Notes under the pieces: model-generated
The model's database searches: none
What the model saw: only the letters and a program-made list of their open reading frames with translations
What the model was told of the DNA's origin: nothing
Position numbers and translations under genes: made by a program
Origin: Choristoneura fumiferana
Taxonomy: Eukaryota > Arthropoda > Insecta > Lepidoptera > Tortricidae
Direction of reading: 5' to 3'
Length of the DNA stretch: 64,000 nucleotides
Assembly (NCBI RefSeq): GCF_025370935.1
Contig: NC_133492.1
Location: 17,956,501-18,020,500 of the forward strand
Part shown: positions 43,500 through 53,354 of the stretch, piece after piece
How the letters are laid out: each line of letters begins with the position of its first letter
Position numbering within the stretch: the first letter of the stretch is position 1

Positions 43500-44530
43500 A
43501 GCAGGTATCTACCGCCCGTGTGACAAACAATGTTTATCACCACATATTTTGTGGATATATGGGAAAATAAATAAAAATCAAAAACAAACTATATTTTTTA
43601 CAAAACTACTTTAAAAAAAAATAAAAAGTGTTTATTTAGCAAAGGACACTTGTTACAGTTCATGCGATTTATCTATCAGACTCCAAACTAGGCTGAGCCT
43701 GTATCTTGGAAGCCTGCGAGTGTGTTTAACAAAATTAGCTACAGTGTGACAGAAAACATTGTTACAAACTAAATGGGTACCAAAAACAACGGATTTGCGA
43801 TTGCAGTGTGTGTGTTTGAGCGCGTGCGTGTACGTGTGTTTGTGTATGTGTGTGAGGAGGGAGGAGGGGAGGAGGGCTTGAGTTGTAAAGAGGTAATTTT
43901 AATAGATTTCAAACAAGTTTAAAATTGTTTGTCAGAGGTGCAACTCTAGCTGTATAGCTACTGAAGCTCATTTTGACACACGCACGCGTAAATTCGCCTC
44001 GATGGACGACAGTGCTCATAAAACAATGGAGCGCCGTTCGCTAACAAAACGGTCGTAAAACTCACAGACGTATATTATTATCTCCATTACTGGTCCTGTG
44101 AATTAGTTCAAAGATCCGGAAGGGTCCTGCATGTAAATTACAACCTACCTGCTTAATACAATCGCGCTCAACGAGTGCCTTATTAAATAAATTAACCTCA
44201 AATTCAAATCAAGGGACTAGTTAGCGTCATCGTTTAATGAGTAGAATTGCGACGGAGCAAGGTTGGTTTTCGAATAGTTGGTTATTCGATTAAGTATCGT
44301 TGTAATGCTTTGAATTGTATTGAAGTGGAAAGAGCTTCACGGTGGAGGGGTTAGGTTGGAGTTAGTAAGGTACGCTACAGTGTACGGTCTCGTGTAATAG
44401 AGTAAACAATGTGGGACGAGGCTCCAATGGCGTCTGACAGAGAGGCAGATATTATTCCTGTAGATCGAAGTCCGAATTAGGACTTTAGAAGTAACTTAGT
44501 AAGTAGAGAAATTTTAAGCTGTCCTTGTAT
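43500..44530. other. No recognised gene
   Basis: TG- and GGA-rich run at 43806-43877; otherwise nothing. Confidence 0.4.
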
Positions 44531-44534
44531 GCTT

Positions 44535-44775
44535 TTTCACTTTAAACGCTTGTTACTTTCGTTTTTATGCTGGATGCAGACTGCATAAAATGACTTTTTG
44601 TGCTCTAGTGCATAAAGTAAAATCTTCATTTAAGACCAAACCAATCAAGCGCCAACAGCCACAAAAAATAGTTAATAGCTTTTTTTTTCAAATAGTAAAG
44701 CATGGAAACAACAAACATAGATGACTCGGGTAATATAGCGCGTTTTAAGCTCTTGTTGTACAATATAACTATACG
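44535..44775 (+). repeat. Repeat G, copy 1 (diverged)
   Basis: gctctagtgcataaagtaaa, atcttcatttaagacc and ttttaagctcttgttgtaca. Other copies: 58270-58800 and, reversed, 61048-61500. Confidence 0.7.
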
Positions 44776-44779
44776 TAAG

Positions 44780-45310
44780 AAGTAACATTTTATATTTCAG
44801 AAGAGAAAACATGACGCTGAAAAATGCGCAAATATATCGGGAGTTCACTAAAAGTAATTGCAGCCTTGTCTATATCCCGTAGAAATATATCTAATATGTC
44901 GATAAATCTCTATACCATTTATTTATTTATTTATTTATTATACTAGCCAAGCCACGGGTATAAATACAATACATATAAGTGAATCAATATCACGAAAGCG
45001 CAATTCCGCAACAAAAGACATTGAAATATGAAACGTATACTGCCAACAATAAAATATAAAATTGAAGAATGAACATAACTCCAAACGTCGGTTTATTGTT
45101 CCTGGCAAATAAAGTCCTGTAATCGCGAATGTGCAACGATACCGAATTTATTGAGAACGTCAAAGATACAATAAAGTTTTCATGTCAACTTTACCGTGAA
45201 CAAACGTAAATTTTAGATAATATTGCCCATGAATAACTCAGAAAAAACCTATACAAAATTGCAAAGTAAACAGCATTTAAAAAAAATATAAATTTGCAAA
45301 AACAGTTTTT
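44780..45310. other. No recognised feature
   Basis: (TTTA)n at 44919-44940; otherwise AT-rich. Confidence 0.4.
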
Positions 45311-45316
45311 CTATTT

Positions 45317-47172
45317 GGGTAAGGCCGCGAATTTTAACCAATGTGACATAGAAATAACATAAAAAAAATACTTGACGTTACCATAAAACGTAACGCAAAT
45401 TTTTATAAAGCCTAGATCAAACTGGTAAAATTCCCATTAGATAACGTATGTATGAAAAAAAAAATACATGTCAAATAATAAAGTGAAGTTTTTATTTTTA
45501 CTAGAACTTTCTGACGATACTGATCTTAAATCTGTCCTATATGAAATCTATAGAGCTAAACATGAGAATGTGGAAGTAGAAGTACCCTCTAGTTGACGAA
45601 CATCTTTCCAAAAGTGTATCTTTACATGCCTCTCTAACACTGACAATAAGGTGCACATAAGGTGCATATAAGCATAACGAATTTGGACGTGGTTTTTTTT
45701 TATTCGACTGGATGGCAAACGATCAAATGAGTAAGAGATCACCACCGCCCATAAAAATCTGCAACGCCAGGGGTATTGCAGACGCGTTGCGAACCTAGAG
45801 GCCTATGATGGGATACCTCACGTGCCAGTAATTTCACCGGCTGTCTTACTCACCACGCCGAAACACAACAGTGCAAGCACTGCTGCTTCACGGCAGGATT
45901 AGCGAGGAAGATGGTGGTAGCAATCCGGGCGGACCTTGCACAAGGTCCTACCACCTAGTTGTGAGCATGCTTGTGACTTCGAATGTACAAGCTATTAAAT
46001 ACCTCAAAGAAATGTCCAAAACCCTAAATCACAGGTTTTACCAATTTAGGAAGTAGTATCTTAGTTAAGTGGACAATGTAAAAAGATGTTTTTGGAAATA
46101 AATTATTATGATTATTAAGTTTAGGTAACAAATGAACTAAGTAGGTAAGTGAATCCCTCCGTTTGTCTCTCACTTTAAATACGCTATGCATGTAGCAGGA
46201 CGTGAACACAGAACTCGCCACAATTCTCTTGTGCCGATCCCTGCACCTACAGATTAAAATTTATTTAACTTCAAAATATCCATCTAACTAACTTACTGTG
46301 CGTGCAGTCATTGGAAACCTAATAATAAACTGGTGTAAGTTAGAATTTTTCTGTGTGAACTTCCCTTTACCACATTTTTTCGTTACGTTATGTACAAAAT
46401 ACGTAGCATTTTGTAAAAATGTAACGTAATCGTAACGAAAGTGTAACGTATTTTATACAAAAAATCGTTTATCATGGTGAATAACGACATTTTGAACATA
46501 ATAACACATGCCACTTACATGGAAAAGATTACCCTATCGTATGAAAAAACAACCAGTTAAAAATAATCACTACTTACCCTTAAAATCGAACAAGCACTTT
46601 AGACGTTTTTTCGAAAAAAAACCTCCGCGTCACTTTTGATGGCTGTTTGTCAACAAACTGATGAGATTTTTTTATCTCATCGATGTTGCCCTATTAGAGT
46701 ATTAGTTGCCAGTGTACAAAAACAAATTTCTACGAAATTGGCGTTAAAGGTAGCCTAATTAAGCGTCACCTAAGTATTCGTAACGAAACGTGGTTTTTTG
46801 GCACGTGAAAAGAAATAAATATAAAACATGAAAATTATTTGATTATCATGATTCCGCAATCGTAGGACTATCGTTATATCATAAAATTTTGTTTAAACAA
46901 AATCATGATCATGAGAAGTTAAATAGCATGAAAATAATAAGGTATTAAGTATCGTGGTCAAAAAAATAGTCAATTTTCGTTACGTTTTGGACGGTAATAT
47001 ATTTTTATTATTTTTTAAAAGGGTTTAAATCAATTATCTCATTTGCGACCTTGAGAGTTTATATCGTGTCATATAATAAAAATAAAATTAAACCTCTAGG
47101 TGTTATCAGTTTTTTTTTATCAGCGTTCCAAATTTGAAACGTCCAAATTGGTCAAAATTCGCGGCCTTACCC
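45317..47172. mobile_element. 1.86-kb non-coding TIR element
   Basis: The left end GGGTAAGGCCGCGAATTTTA continues to ACCAAT. The right end is its reverse complement over 26 bp with one mismatch. attt flanks both sides (45313-45316 and 47173-47176), a possible target duplication. Interior CGTAACG/CGTTACG words recur (near 45375-45393, 46380-46455, 46780, 46978). An R3 repeat is nested at 45690-45958. No transposase frame. Superfamily unknown. Confidence 0.75.
45690..45958 (-). mobile_element. Repeat R3, reversed, with oligo(A) tail
   Basis: The plus strand shows ttttttttattcgactggat, gagtaagagatcaccaccgc, acctcacgtgccagtaattt and ggaccttgcacaaggtccta, the exact reverse of 56817-57093. It sits inside the TIR element. 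Confidence 0.88.
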
Positions 47173-47537
47173 ATTTAGGGATCTGTTAAAATATATAGTG
47201 TTACGACGGTGGGTTAGGTGGTAAACTTTGATCATGCTTTTCGACCCCTTGGAGGCGTTTTCAGTAGGCTGGAATACGGTTTCAGGCCGTTTCAGAGGAT
47301 GCTCTATCACATATAAGTTTATCAAAATTTTACCCAAGTTGCCGTTGTTTTCAGGCGCCTGAAACATGTTTTCAGTCCGTTTCAGCCACCCTCTATCCGA
47401 TGACACCATAACCTGAAAACCCGTTTTCAGGCGTTTTCAGGACCCCTTATGGGCCTCTCAAGTACATTTCAGTATATGGCGAAATTTTCCATAGGAGTGA
47501 AAGAGATAGCACGATTAGAAAGAGACAGCTATACTGA

Positions 47538-47680
47538 GAACATTCGAGAAGGTGTGTGACAAGGATAGCCTATATGTGTGAGAGAAACAGACTGATGATC
47601 CTGTTTCCGGAATATTCTAGTAACTGTGTGAGAGAGATAGCACATGAAAGAGACAGACACTACTCGTTTCCGGAACATTC
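47538..47680 (+). promoter_or_regulatory. Heat-shock element cluster in the 5' LTR
   Basis: Three 13-bp arrays of alternating nGAAn units: GAAcaTTCgaGAA at 47538-47550, TTCcgGAAtaTTC at 47605-47617 and TTCcgGAAcaTTC at 47668-47680. A two-unit TTCtcGAA follows at 47712-47719. Three units in perfect phase is the canonical HSF trimer site. The same sites occur in the 3' LTR at 49618-49630, 49685-49697 and 49750-49762. Confidence 0.8.
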
Positions 47681-47743
47681 GAGATGTAGGTATGACGTCC
47701 TAGCTGGACTGTTCTCGAACTTTGTGGACCGATTCACCGGGGG

Positions 47744-47750
47744 TATATAA
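47744..47750 (+). promoter_or_regulatory. TATA box of the 5' LTR
   Basis: TATATAA lies 64 bp downstream of the last full heat-shock element and about 30 bp before gcggaagacagtttcg, a plausible start region. The 3' LTR has the same box at about 49825-49831. Confidence 0.7.
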
Positions 47751-47972
47751 GCCGGGTGAGGTTGCGGCGGAAGACAGTTTCGAATGCGATACCGAGCGAT
47801 AAACATCGAAGAGAATCAAAGTGACTTGTAAGTGAGTTTAGAGTGCGAAATTACTGTGAACTGTTTTAAGTGTTTTGTAAAGTTAAGTAAAAGTGTGAAA
47901 ATAAATCCTACTCTTATTCATCGGTGTTAAAAGTGCTTTTCAATCACGAACCCACCCCACGAACGTAACATT

Positions 47973-47991
47973 TGGTGTCAGAAGTGGGATT
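47973..47991 (+). promoter_or_regulatory. Primer binding site, tRNA-Leu type
   Basis: TGGTGTCAGAAGTGGGATT lies two bases after the 5' LTR. Its complement ends ...CTGACACCA, matching the 3' end of eukaryotic tRNA-Leu (CAG/CAA type) including CCA. Confidence 0.8.
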
Positions 47992-47995
47992 GAAA

Positions 47996-48960
47996 ATGCC
48001 GCTTACTCCGCGAGAACAAGAAAAGGAAATGGCTGAGGTCCAGGATAAAATCGTGGCAGTTGACATTAAAGTCAAAAATTACGAAACGCGTCTCAACGGG
48101 CTTAACGAAAAGGTAGAGGGCCTCGAGAATCGCCTCCAGAAGTTGGAGAATAAAGTGACCAACGGCACCACCAGTTTTTCGGGCACACTAGCCACAGGAG
48201 AGGAAAAGTTAAAGTTACCACCATTTGATGGGACCTCTTCATGGGCCGCATACAAGCTCCAATTCGAGATGGTTACCGAAACGAACGGCTGGACTGACAA
48301 ACAAGCTCTAGCTGCCCTCGTGTTGGGACTGCGTGGTAAAGCCTTGATTGTATTAGACATCATGGCGATGGCGGGAACTGAGGTGACTTTGGAGCGACTT
48401 ATGGATTTCCTAGAGTCGCGTTATGGTGACTCCCATCTGGAACCCGTTTATAGAGCTCAGTTGAAAGACAGGGTTAGATGGCGAGAGCCTGCAGCAATGG
48501 AGCCTGGAAATTGAGAGGCTGGTCAGAAAGGCTTACTTGTCATTACCATCTGTAGTAGAGATTATGCTAGTGCAAATCATTCATAGATGGGATTCGAGAC
48601 TTTGAAGTGAGGGCTGCTGTACGACTGGGTCATCACAGGACCTTAAAGGATGCTCTAGCGCACGCATTGGAAGTAGAGGCCGTACGCAGCGATGCTAGTT
48701 CTTACCGCATTCCAACGGCGACGGATAAAGTAAAACTTCGAAGCGGCCTACGTGTTATGCGTGTGGGGAAATAGGGCACAGGAGGTTGTGGTGTCCTAAG
48801 CGAGGGCCTCGGAGTGTTTGAAGCTGGGCGCAATGGATCGAGATCAGCAGAGATCCAAGTGGAGACAGATAAAGTGAAACTCCGACGGGGACTTATGTGC
48901 ATGTGGACAGAGAGGGCATATGAGATTTGCGTGCCCTAAGAGAGATGCTCAGAGTAATAT
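47996..48960 (+). pseudogene. gag: Gag remnant of the LTR retrotransposon
   Basis: The ATG at 47996 opens 172 codons to a stop at 48514. Residues ~5-60 form a charged coiled-coil-like segment (KVEGLENRLQKLENKV). Residues ~70-160 are the retrotransposon gag core (LPPFDG..SWAAYKLQFE, then GLRGKAL and FLESRYGDSHLEPVYRAQLK). A frameshift at about 48480 ends the frame; the expected gag sequence continues in another frame. A zinc knuckle CYACGEIGHRRLWCP (CX2CX4HX4C) lies near 48753-48797 and a damaged second one near 48890-48940. No functional product is expected. Confidence 0.88.
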
Positions 48961-49267
48961 GGAAAGTTGCGCAAAGAATCTAGAGCAGCGGATGTAGTAA
49001 CGAGCGCCGCGGCAAGACAGCGGCAGGAAAACGCAGATGTTTTATCCAGAAGGCCATGTAATTCTGACATAAGGCACGAGAGAAAAGAACACGCTTATGT
49101 GAAGCTGCTAAGAACAGACACCATTAGTCCGAAATGGTGCGGGAAAGCGATTAAAGAAGTACATCACCGTAGCGATATCAAGCCCATTCTGAGTTGGAAG
49201 AAATCTAAAACAAAAACTCAATGCGACAGGAAAATGGATCTAATGATGCTCGGGACGAGCATGTCTT

Positions 49268-49279
49268 AGGAGGGGGCAG
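49268..49279 (+). promoter_or_regulatory. Polypurine tract
   Basis: aggagggggcag directly precedes the 3' LTR, the position of the plus-strand primer in LTR elements. Confidence 0.75.
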
Positions 49280-50053
49280 TGTTACGGCGGTGGTTAGGTG
49301 GTAAACTTTGATCGTGCTTTTCGACCCATTGGAGGCGTTTTCAGTAGGCTGGAATACGGTTTCAGGCCGTTTCAGATGACGCTCTATCACATATAAGTTT
49401 ATCAAATTTTACCCAAGTTGCCGTTGTTTTCAGGCGCCTGAAACATGTTTTCAGTCCGTTTCAGGCCACCCTCTATCCGATGACACCATAACCTGAAAAC
49501 CCGTTTTCAGGCGTTTTCAGGACCCCTTATGGGCCTCTCAAGTACATTTCAGTATATGGCGAAATTTTCCATAGGAGTGAAAGAGATAGCACGATTAGAA
49601 AGAGACAGCTATACTGAGAACATTCGAGAAGGTGTGTGACAAGGATAGCCTATCTGTGTGAGAGAAACAGACTGATGATCCTGTTTCCGGAATATTCTAG
49701 TAACTGTGTGAGAGAGATAGCACATGAAAGAGACAGACACTCTACTCGTTTCCGGAACATTCGAGATGTAGGTATGACGTCCTAGCTGGACTGTTCTCGA
49801 ACTTTGTGGACCGATTCACCGGGGTATATAAGCCGGGTGAGGTTGCGGCGGAAGACAGTTTCGAATGCGATACCGAGCGATAAACATCGAAGAGAATCAA
49901 AGTGACTTGTAAGTGAGTTTTAGAGTGCGAAATTACTGTGAACTGTTTTTAAGAGTTTTGTAAAGTTAAGTAAAAGTGTGAAAATAAATCCTACTCTTAT
50001 TCATCGGTGTTAAAAGTGCTTTTCAATCACGAACCCACCCCACGAACGTAACA
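49280..50053 (+). repeat. 3' LTR (774 bp)
   Basis: Starts TGTTACGGCGG and ends CGAACGTAACA. Same order of heat-shock elements, TATA box and AATAAA as the 5' LTR. Differences are mostly single bases and 1-2 base indels. Confidence 0.93.
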
Positions 50054-50129
50054 ATAGCTTTAAAATTTCGGGTTTTATGAAACATTACAGGTAATAAATA
50101 AGTAAAATAAAATATAATAGTATTTTATG

Positions 50130-50530
50130 CAACTGTATCGTAATAGGGGTCCTTAAAACACGAGTGTGGGTTTATGAAACGAGGCGTAGCCGAGTTTCAT
50201 AATAGGGTCACATGAGTGTCTTGAGGCCTAATAAATTACGTACAGTTGCATACCATATTTCATCTATATCCATATATTAAATCCTCTATCATGTGCTCAA
50301 GAACCATTGAGAATGACCTGCATTAACGAGAACTAGGTAAGTATGTCTGCCCCACGAGCTGCGCCCGATGCGCGCGCGACGAACTGCTAGTGGTCGCGAC
50401 GCCCCCCCTTCTCCCGTGCTGTAATGATGTATGAAATCTCATTACGATACATATTTCTGTATCGTAATGACTATTACGATACAGCCGTGTTCATAATAGA
50501 ATCCAATGTCGTAATGCTGGTCATTACCTA
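50130..50530. repeat. Foldback element with TGTATCGTAAT words
   Basis: atgcaactgtatcgtaatag and attacgtacagttgcatac are inverted around gaaacgaggcgtagccgagt. To the right, cattacgatacatatttctg, tgtatcgtaatgac and tattacgatacagccg repeat the same word in both orientations. May be one or two elements. Confidence 0.65.
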
Positions 50531-50599
50531 TCGTTTTTGAATGAATAATTGAGGATTTACTATATGGGTGTAGATAAAGAACGAAAGAAAACATTTATT

Positions 50600-50715
50600 C
50601 ATGACAAAATATCATGAAAATATCGTGAAATAGCATGGGAAAATTGACACCAATTTCACCTAGTCAAGACTCGAGACTAACTACCTACTCAGCTATCCGG
50701 TGGTCTATACATGAT
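50600..50715 (-). mobile_element. SINE S2 remnant with internal deletion
   Basis: tagcatgggaaaattgacac, caatttcacctagtcaagac and later ctcagctatccggtggtct match the tail and head edges of the 38172-38415 SINE, with the middle missing. Confidence 0.4.
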
Positions 50716-50827
50716 TTAGGGGTCGTGGAGCAACGAATGAGCATCAAACATACTTTTATCAAATGATCACAATAGGATAGGACTTAACGTATTATATGCC
50801 TTAATTTGTTTTGTACAGCAAATAATT

Positions 50828-51015
50828 TATTGAATCAGGCTTTACTTTGCGGAGGTCCATATCAATGAACTAAAAAAAAATCTTTGCTCACCCGCGACCT
50901 TAATTATGATAGTTAAGTTTACGCAAAATAAACAAATAATTAATGTTTATTGGTGGAGGAACTGCATGAACACGCATATTTTGCATACACTTAACTATTA
51001 ATTCAATTAATTACT
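50828..51015. repeat. Foldback family F, copy 3
   Basis: ttattgaatcaggctttact, aggtccatatcaatgaact, gctcacccgcgacctt, then after a short AT centre ggtggaggaactgcatgaac and attttgcatacacttaacta, mirroring tagttaagtttacgcaaaat. Confidence 0.75.
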
Positions 51016-51019
51016 TCTT

Positions 51020-51905
51020 TGTACAGCAACCAAAGAAAAAGTGGTATGAATGGAGATTATGGTCTCCCTACTCTTTCAAACTTTATTTTCTTGTTGATTG
51101 ACTTTGACGTAATGTGGTACTCATAATTTTTTAAGTATTCTAACTGTCTTTATTATTTATCAATAAATTGAAAGTTCAACATATAAGATCATTTCGTTAG
51201 TTTTCAAAAAGGTTGGAGATTAAAAAGTAGGGTAACCATAATTTTAAGTTTAAAAGTTTTTAACATAATGAATAACCCATGAGAAATCAGTGTTTAAATT
51301 AAAGCACAAACAGTTGGCATCGCAATCATTTACCGAGTCAGAAAACAATAGTTGAAATCACGACCCCGAAATACAGGTATTTGAACGTCTTAACCGCTTC
51401 CTACTTACGCATCTGAACGTTAACCATAGGTTTCAAAATATAGCCGATTTAATTAAATTCACGACATACTCAAAATTTTAAAAACAGAAAACTCATGTAA
51501 AACCCAAGGATCGATCCCGCGACCTTTGTCACACAAGACCACCCTTCTCCCCCTAAACCACGGCAGCCGCGTTGACAGCGTTCAATTTTCCGCACCAATT
51601 TCAAATTTCGTCCACTTCATATATTGCGGGCTAACGGTTCCTTGTCACATGTGAGGGCAGCCATATTGTAAAGTATGTATAGACAGATTGTCTTAGCATT
51701 AGGCGGATGCTTACGGTCAAAACCTAGTAAGTGTATTTTTTAGTTAGGTACTTTTTAGTGAAATTGCGTCGTATAGGACGCTTCTAGGGCGTCACAATAT
51801 AATATTTAGTATTTTAACTACTAATCACTGTATATATCTAAAAAGAGAATACAGCTAAAGTTACAAAAAAAATTATGCACAATGTTAACGCTAAGTGAAT
51901 AAAAT
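51020..51905. other. No recognised feature
   Basis: Nothing supported. Confidence 0.4.
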
Positions 51906-51920
51906 CGCGTATACATCTTT

Positions 51921-51994
51921 CGTGCCATGGGAGAGGCCTATGTCCAGCAGTGGACGAACATAGGCTGATGATGATGATGATGTTGATGATGATG
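51921..51994 (+). mobile_element. 74-bp RTE tail insertion with 10-bp target duplication
   Basis: Insert: catgggagaggcctatgtcc, agcagtgg, then cataggctgatgatgatg and further GATGAT. ATACATCTTT at 51911-51920 and 51995-52004 is a perfect duplication. Only the last ~40 bp of the RTE body plus the tail were integrated. Confidence 0.88.
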
Positions 51995-52118
51995 ATACAT
52001 CTTTTTGTAACTTTAACTGTATCGATATCTTTCTAGTTGACTGTAAACATAATTTAAATGTTCACGAAAAAAAATATAGTAATTAACAGTGTGTATTAAA
52101 AAAACAACTGTTTTTTAA

Positions 52119-52188
52119 CCTGTCCTCTCCCAGAGGCACAAATGTGTGCCCAAATTCCTTTGATCCTGTTATCCTGGGAGATGACAGA
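52119..52188. mobile_element. 70-bp piggyBac-type MITE
   Basis: TTAA at 52115-52118 and 52189-52192 flank CCTGTCCTCTCCCAG and its near-exact reverse complement CTGGGAGATGACAGA. The TTAA duplication is diagnostic of piggyBac-type insertion. Confidence 0.7.
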
Positions 52189-52291
52189 TTAATAACAATC
52201 ACTTAATTATTGATACAGAATTCTTAATTAATTAATAACTCACTAACATGGCTTGCTTTTCCCTTATTTTTCTATTAGGTACGTAAGTAAT

Positions 52292-52985
52292 TTTGCCGAT
52301 GATAGTCATAATGGCGGAGTCGCTGGAGGAGCCCAATATTATGCTCAGTGACCTCAGTATCGCCTCCCAACAGGTGGGTCTTAAAGTGAACACGGACAAG
52401 AATAAAATCATGTCAAATGTCCATGACATGACCGTTCCGGTGAAAAAGTTTTTCGTGATTAAGTACTGACACGGTTGGGAACGCTACAATCGAAGTTGTT
52501 GACCACTATGTGTACCTTGGACAAGTTGTCCAATTGGGTAGGTCCAACTTCGACAAAGAGGACAGATGGCGCTGAGACGTGGTCTTTGACTGTTGGCCTT
52601 TTAGAGAGGCTCAGAGTCACGTAACGAGCTATGGAAAGAGCTATGCTTGGAGTTTCTTTGCGCGATAGAATCCGGAATACAGAAATTCGTCGAAGAACTA
52701 AAGTCCGACATAGCTGGAAATATATGCAAGTTGAAGTGGCAATGGGTGGGCCCACATCGCTCGAAGAACAGATAACCGTTGGGGGAGAAAAGTCCTCGAG
52801 TGGCGACCACGAACCAGAAGACGAAGCGTTGGCAGGCTTCCCACCAAGTGGACTGACGACATCGTGAGAGTTGCGGGAAACTGGTCGATGCAAGTGGCGA
52901 GTTGTCGTTCATTGTGGCGTTCTAAGGGGGAGGCTTTTGTCCAGCAGTGGACGTCTTCCGGCTGATGATGATGATGATGAAAATG
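52292..52985 (+). mobile_element. RTE-clade LINE, 694 bp, 5' truncated, 11-bp target duplication
   Basis: It starts within the RT at FADD (52293-52304). It then reads EPNIMLSDLSIASQQVGLKV, DHYVYLGQVVQLGRSNFDKE, MERAMLGVSLRDRIRNTEIR, KWTDDIVRVAGNW and GEAFVQQWTSSG-stop, then GATGAT units. ACGTAAGTAAT at 52281-52291 and 52986-52996 is a perfect duplication. Several frameshifts; not functional. Confidence 0.93.
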
Positions 52986-52999
52986 ACGTAAGTAATAAG

Positions 53000-53350
53000 T
53001 ATTTGACTGTATTAAATTGGTAAGTACTCGTACACTTGACGCGTTTAGACAGAAGATAAGGGTTCGATTCCGCCGGCGCACTTTTCCCTATTTCAATTTT
53101 AAAAATCTCAAAAGATCTAGTTACTAGGTTTTAGCTATGGCTAGCATTAGCGACGGGGCTGCTTAACGCGGCATGTAATAGAGGTCCGACCTTACTTGAT
53201 AGCGGCGCACTCCGCTGAGCAGTGCCTTCCTTCTTTTGTTTCATGTACGTTTAGTAAACTTGGTCTAAGTAGATGCACGCGTAAATTCCATGAATTACAA
53301 TAGCGGTTTTTTAAAGACGTATTAAAACAGATCAAAACACACCGTTACGT
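53000..53350. other. No recognised feature
   Basis: Nothing supported. Confidence 0.4.
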
Positions 53351-53354
53351 GAAC

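Larger units (their letters stand above)
47199..47970 (+). repeat. 5' LTR (772 bp)
   Basis: Starts TGTTACGACGG and ends CGAACGTAACA. It holds three heat-shock elements and a TATA box in U3 and a polyadenylation signal AATAAA at 47900-47905. The first 250 bp repeat the word TTTTCAGGC and variants. About a dozen differences from the 3' LTR were counted by eye, so the insertion is fairly young. Confidence 0.93.
47199..50053 (+). mobile_element. Gypsy-type LTR retrotransposon, internally deleted
   Basis: A complete LTR-to-LTR unit of 2855 bp: 5' LTR, primer site, decayed gag with a CCHC knuckle, polypurine tract and 3' LTR, flanked by ATAG (47195-47198 and 50054-50057). The internal 1309 bp has no protease, RT, RNase H or integrase, so it is non-autonomous. 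The gag type and 4-bp duplication suggest Ty3/gypsy. Confidence 0.92.

Noticed and set aside
45548..46056. Frames within the reversed R3 repeat as genes
   Set aside because: The same frames occur in the R3 copies at 32815 and 56817 with disruptions; it is a non-coding retroposon tail.
47712..47990. LTR promoter and leader captured from a cellular Hsp70 gene
   Set aside because: The arrangement (heat-shock sites, TATA box, A-rich leader) is reminiscent, but no specific sequence identity can be shown by eye.
52631..52867. 78-residue frame read as a host protein
   Set aside because: Its first 20 residues are RTE reverse transcriptase; the rest is a shifted frame of the same LINE.
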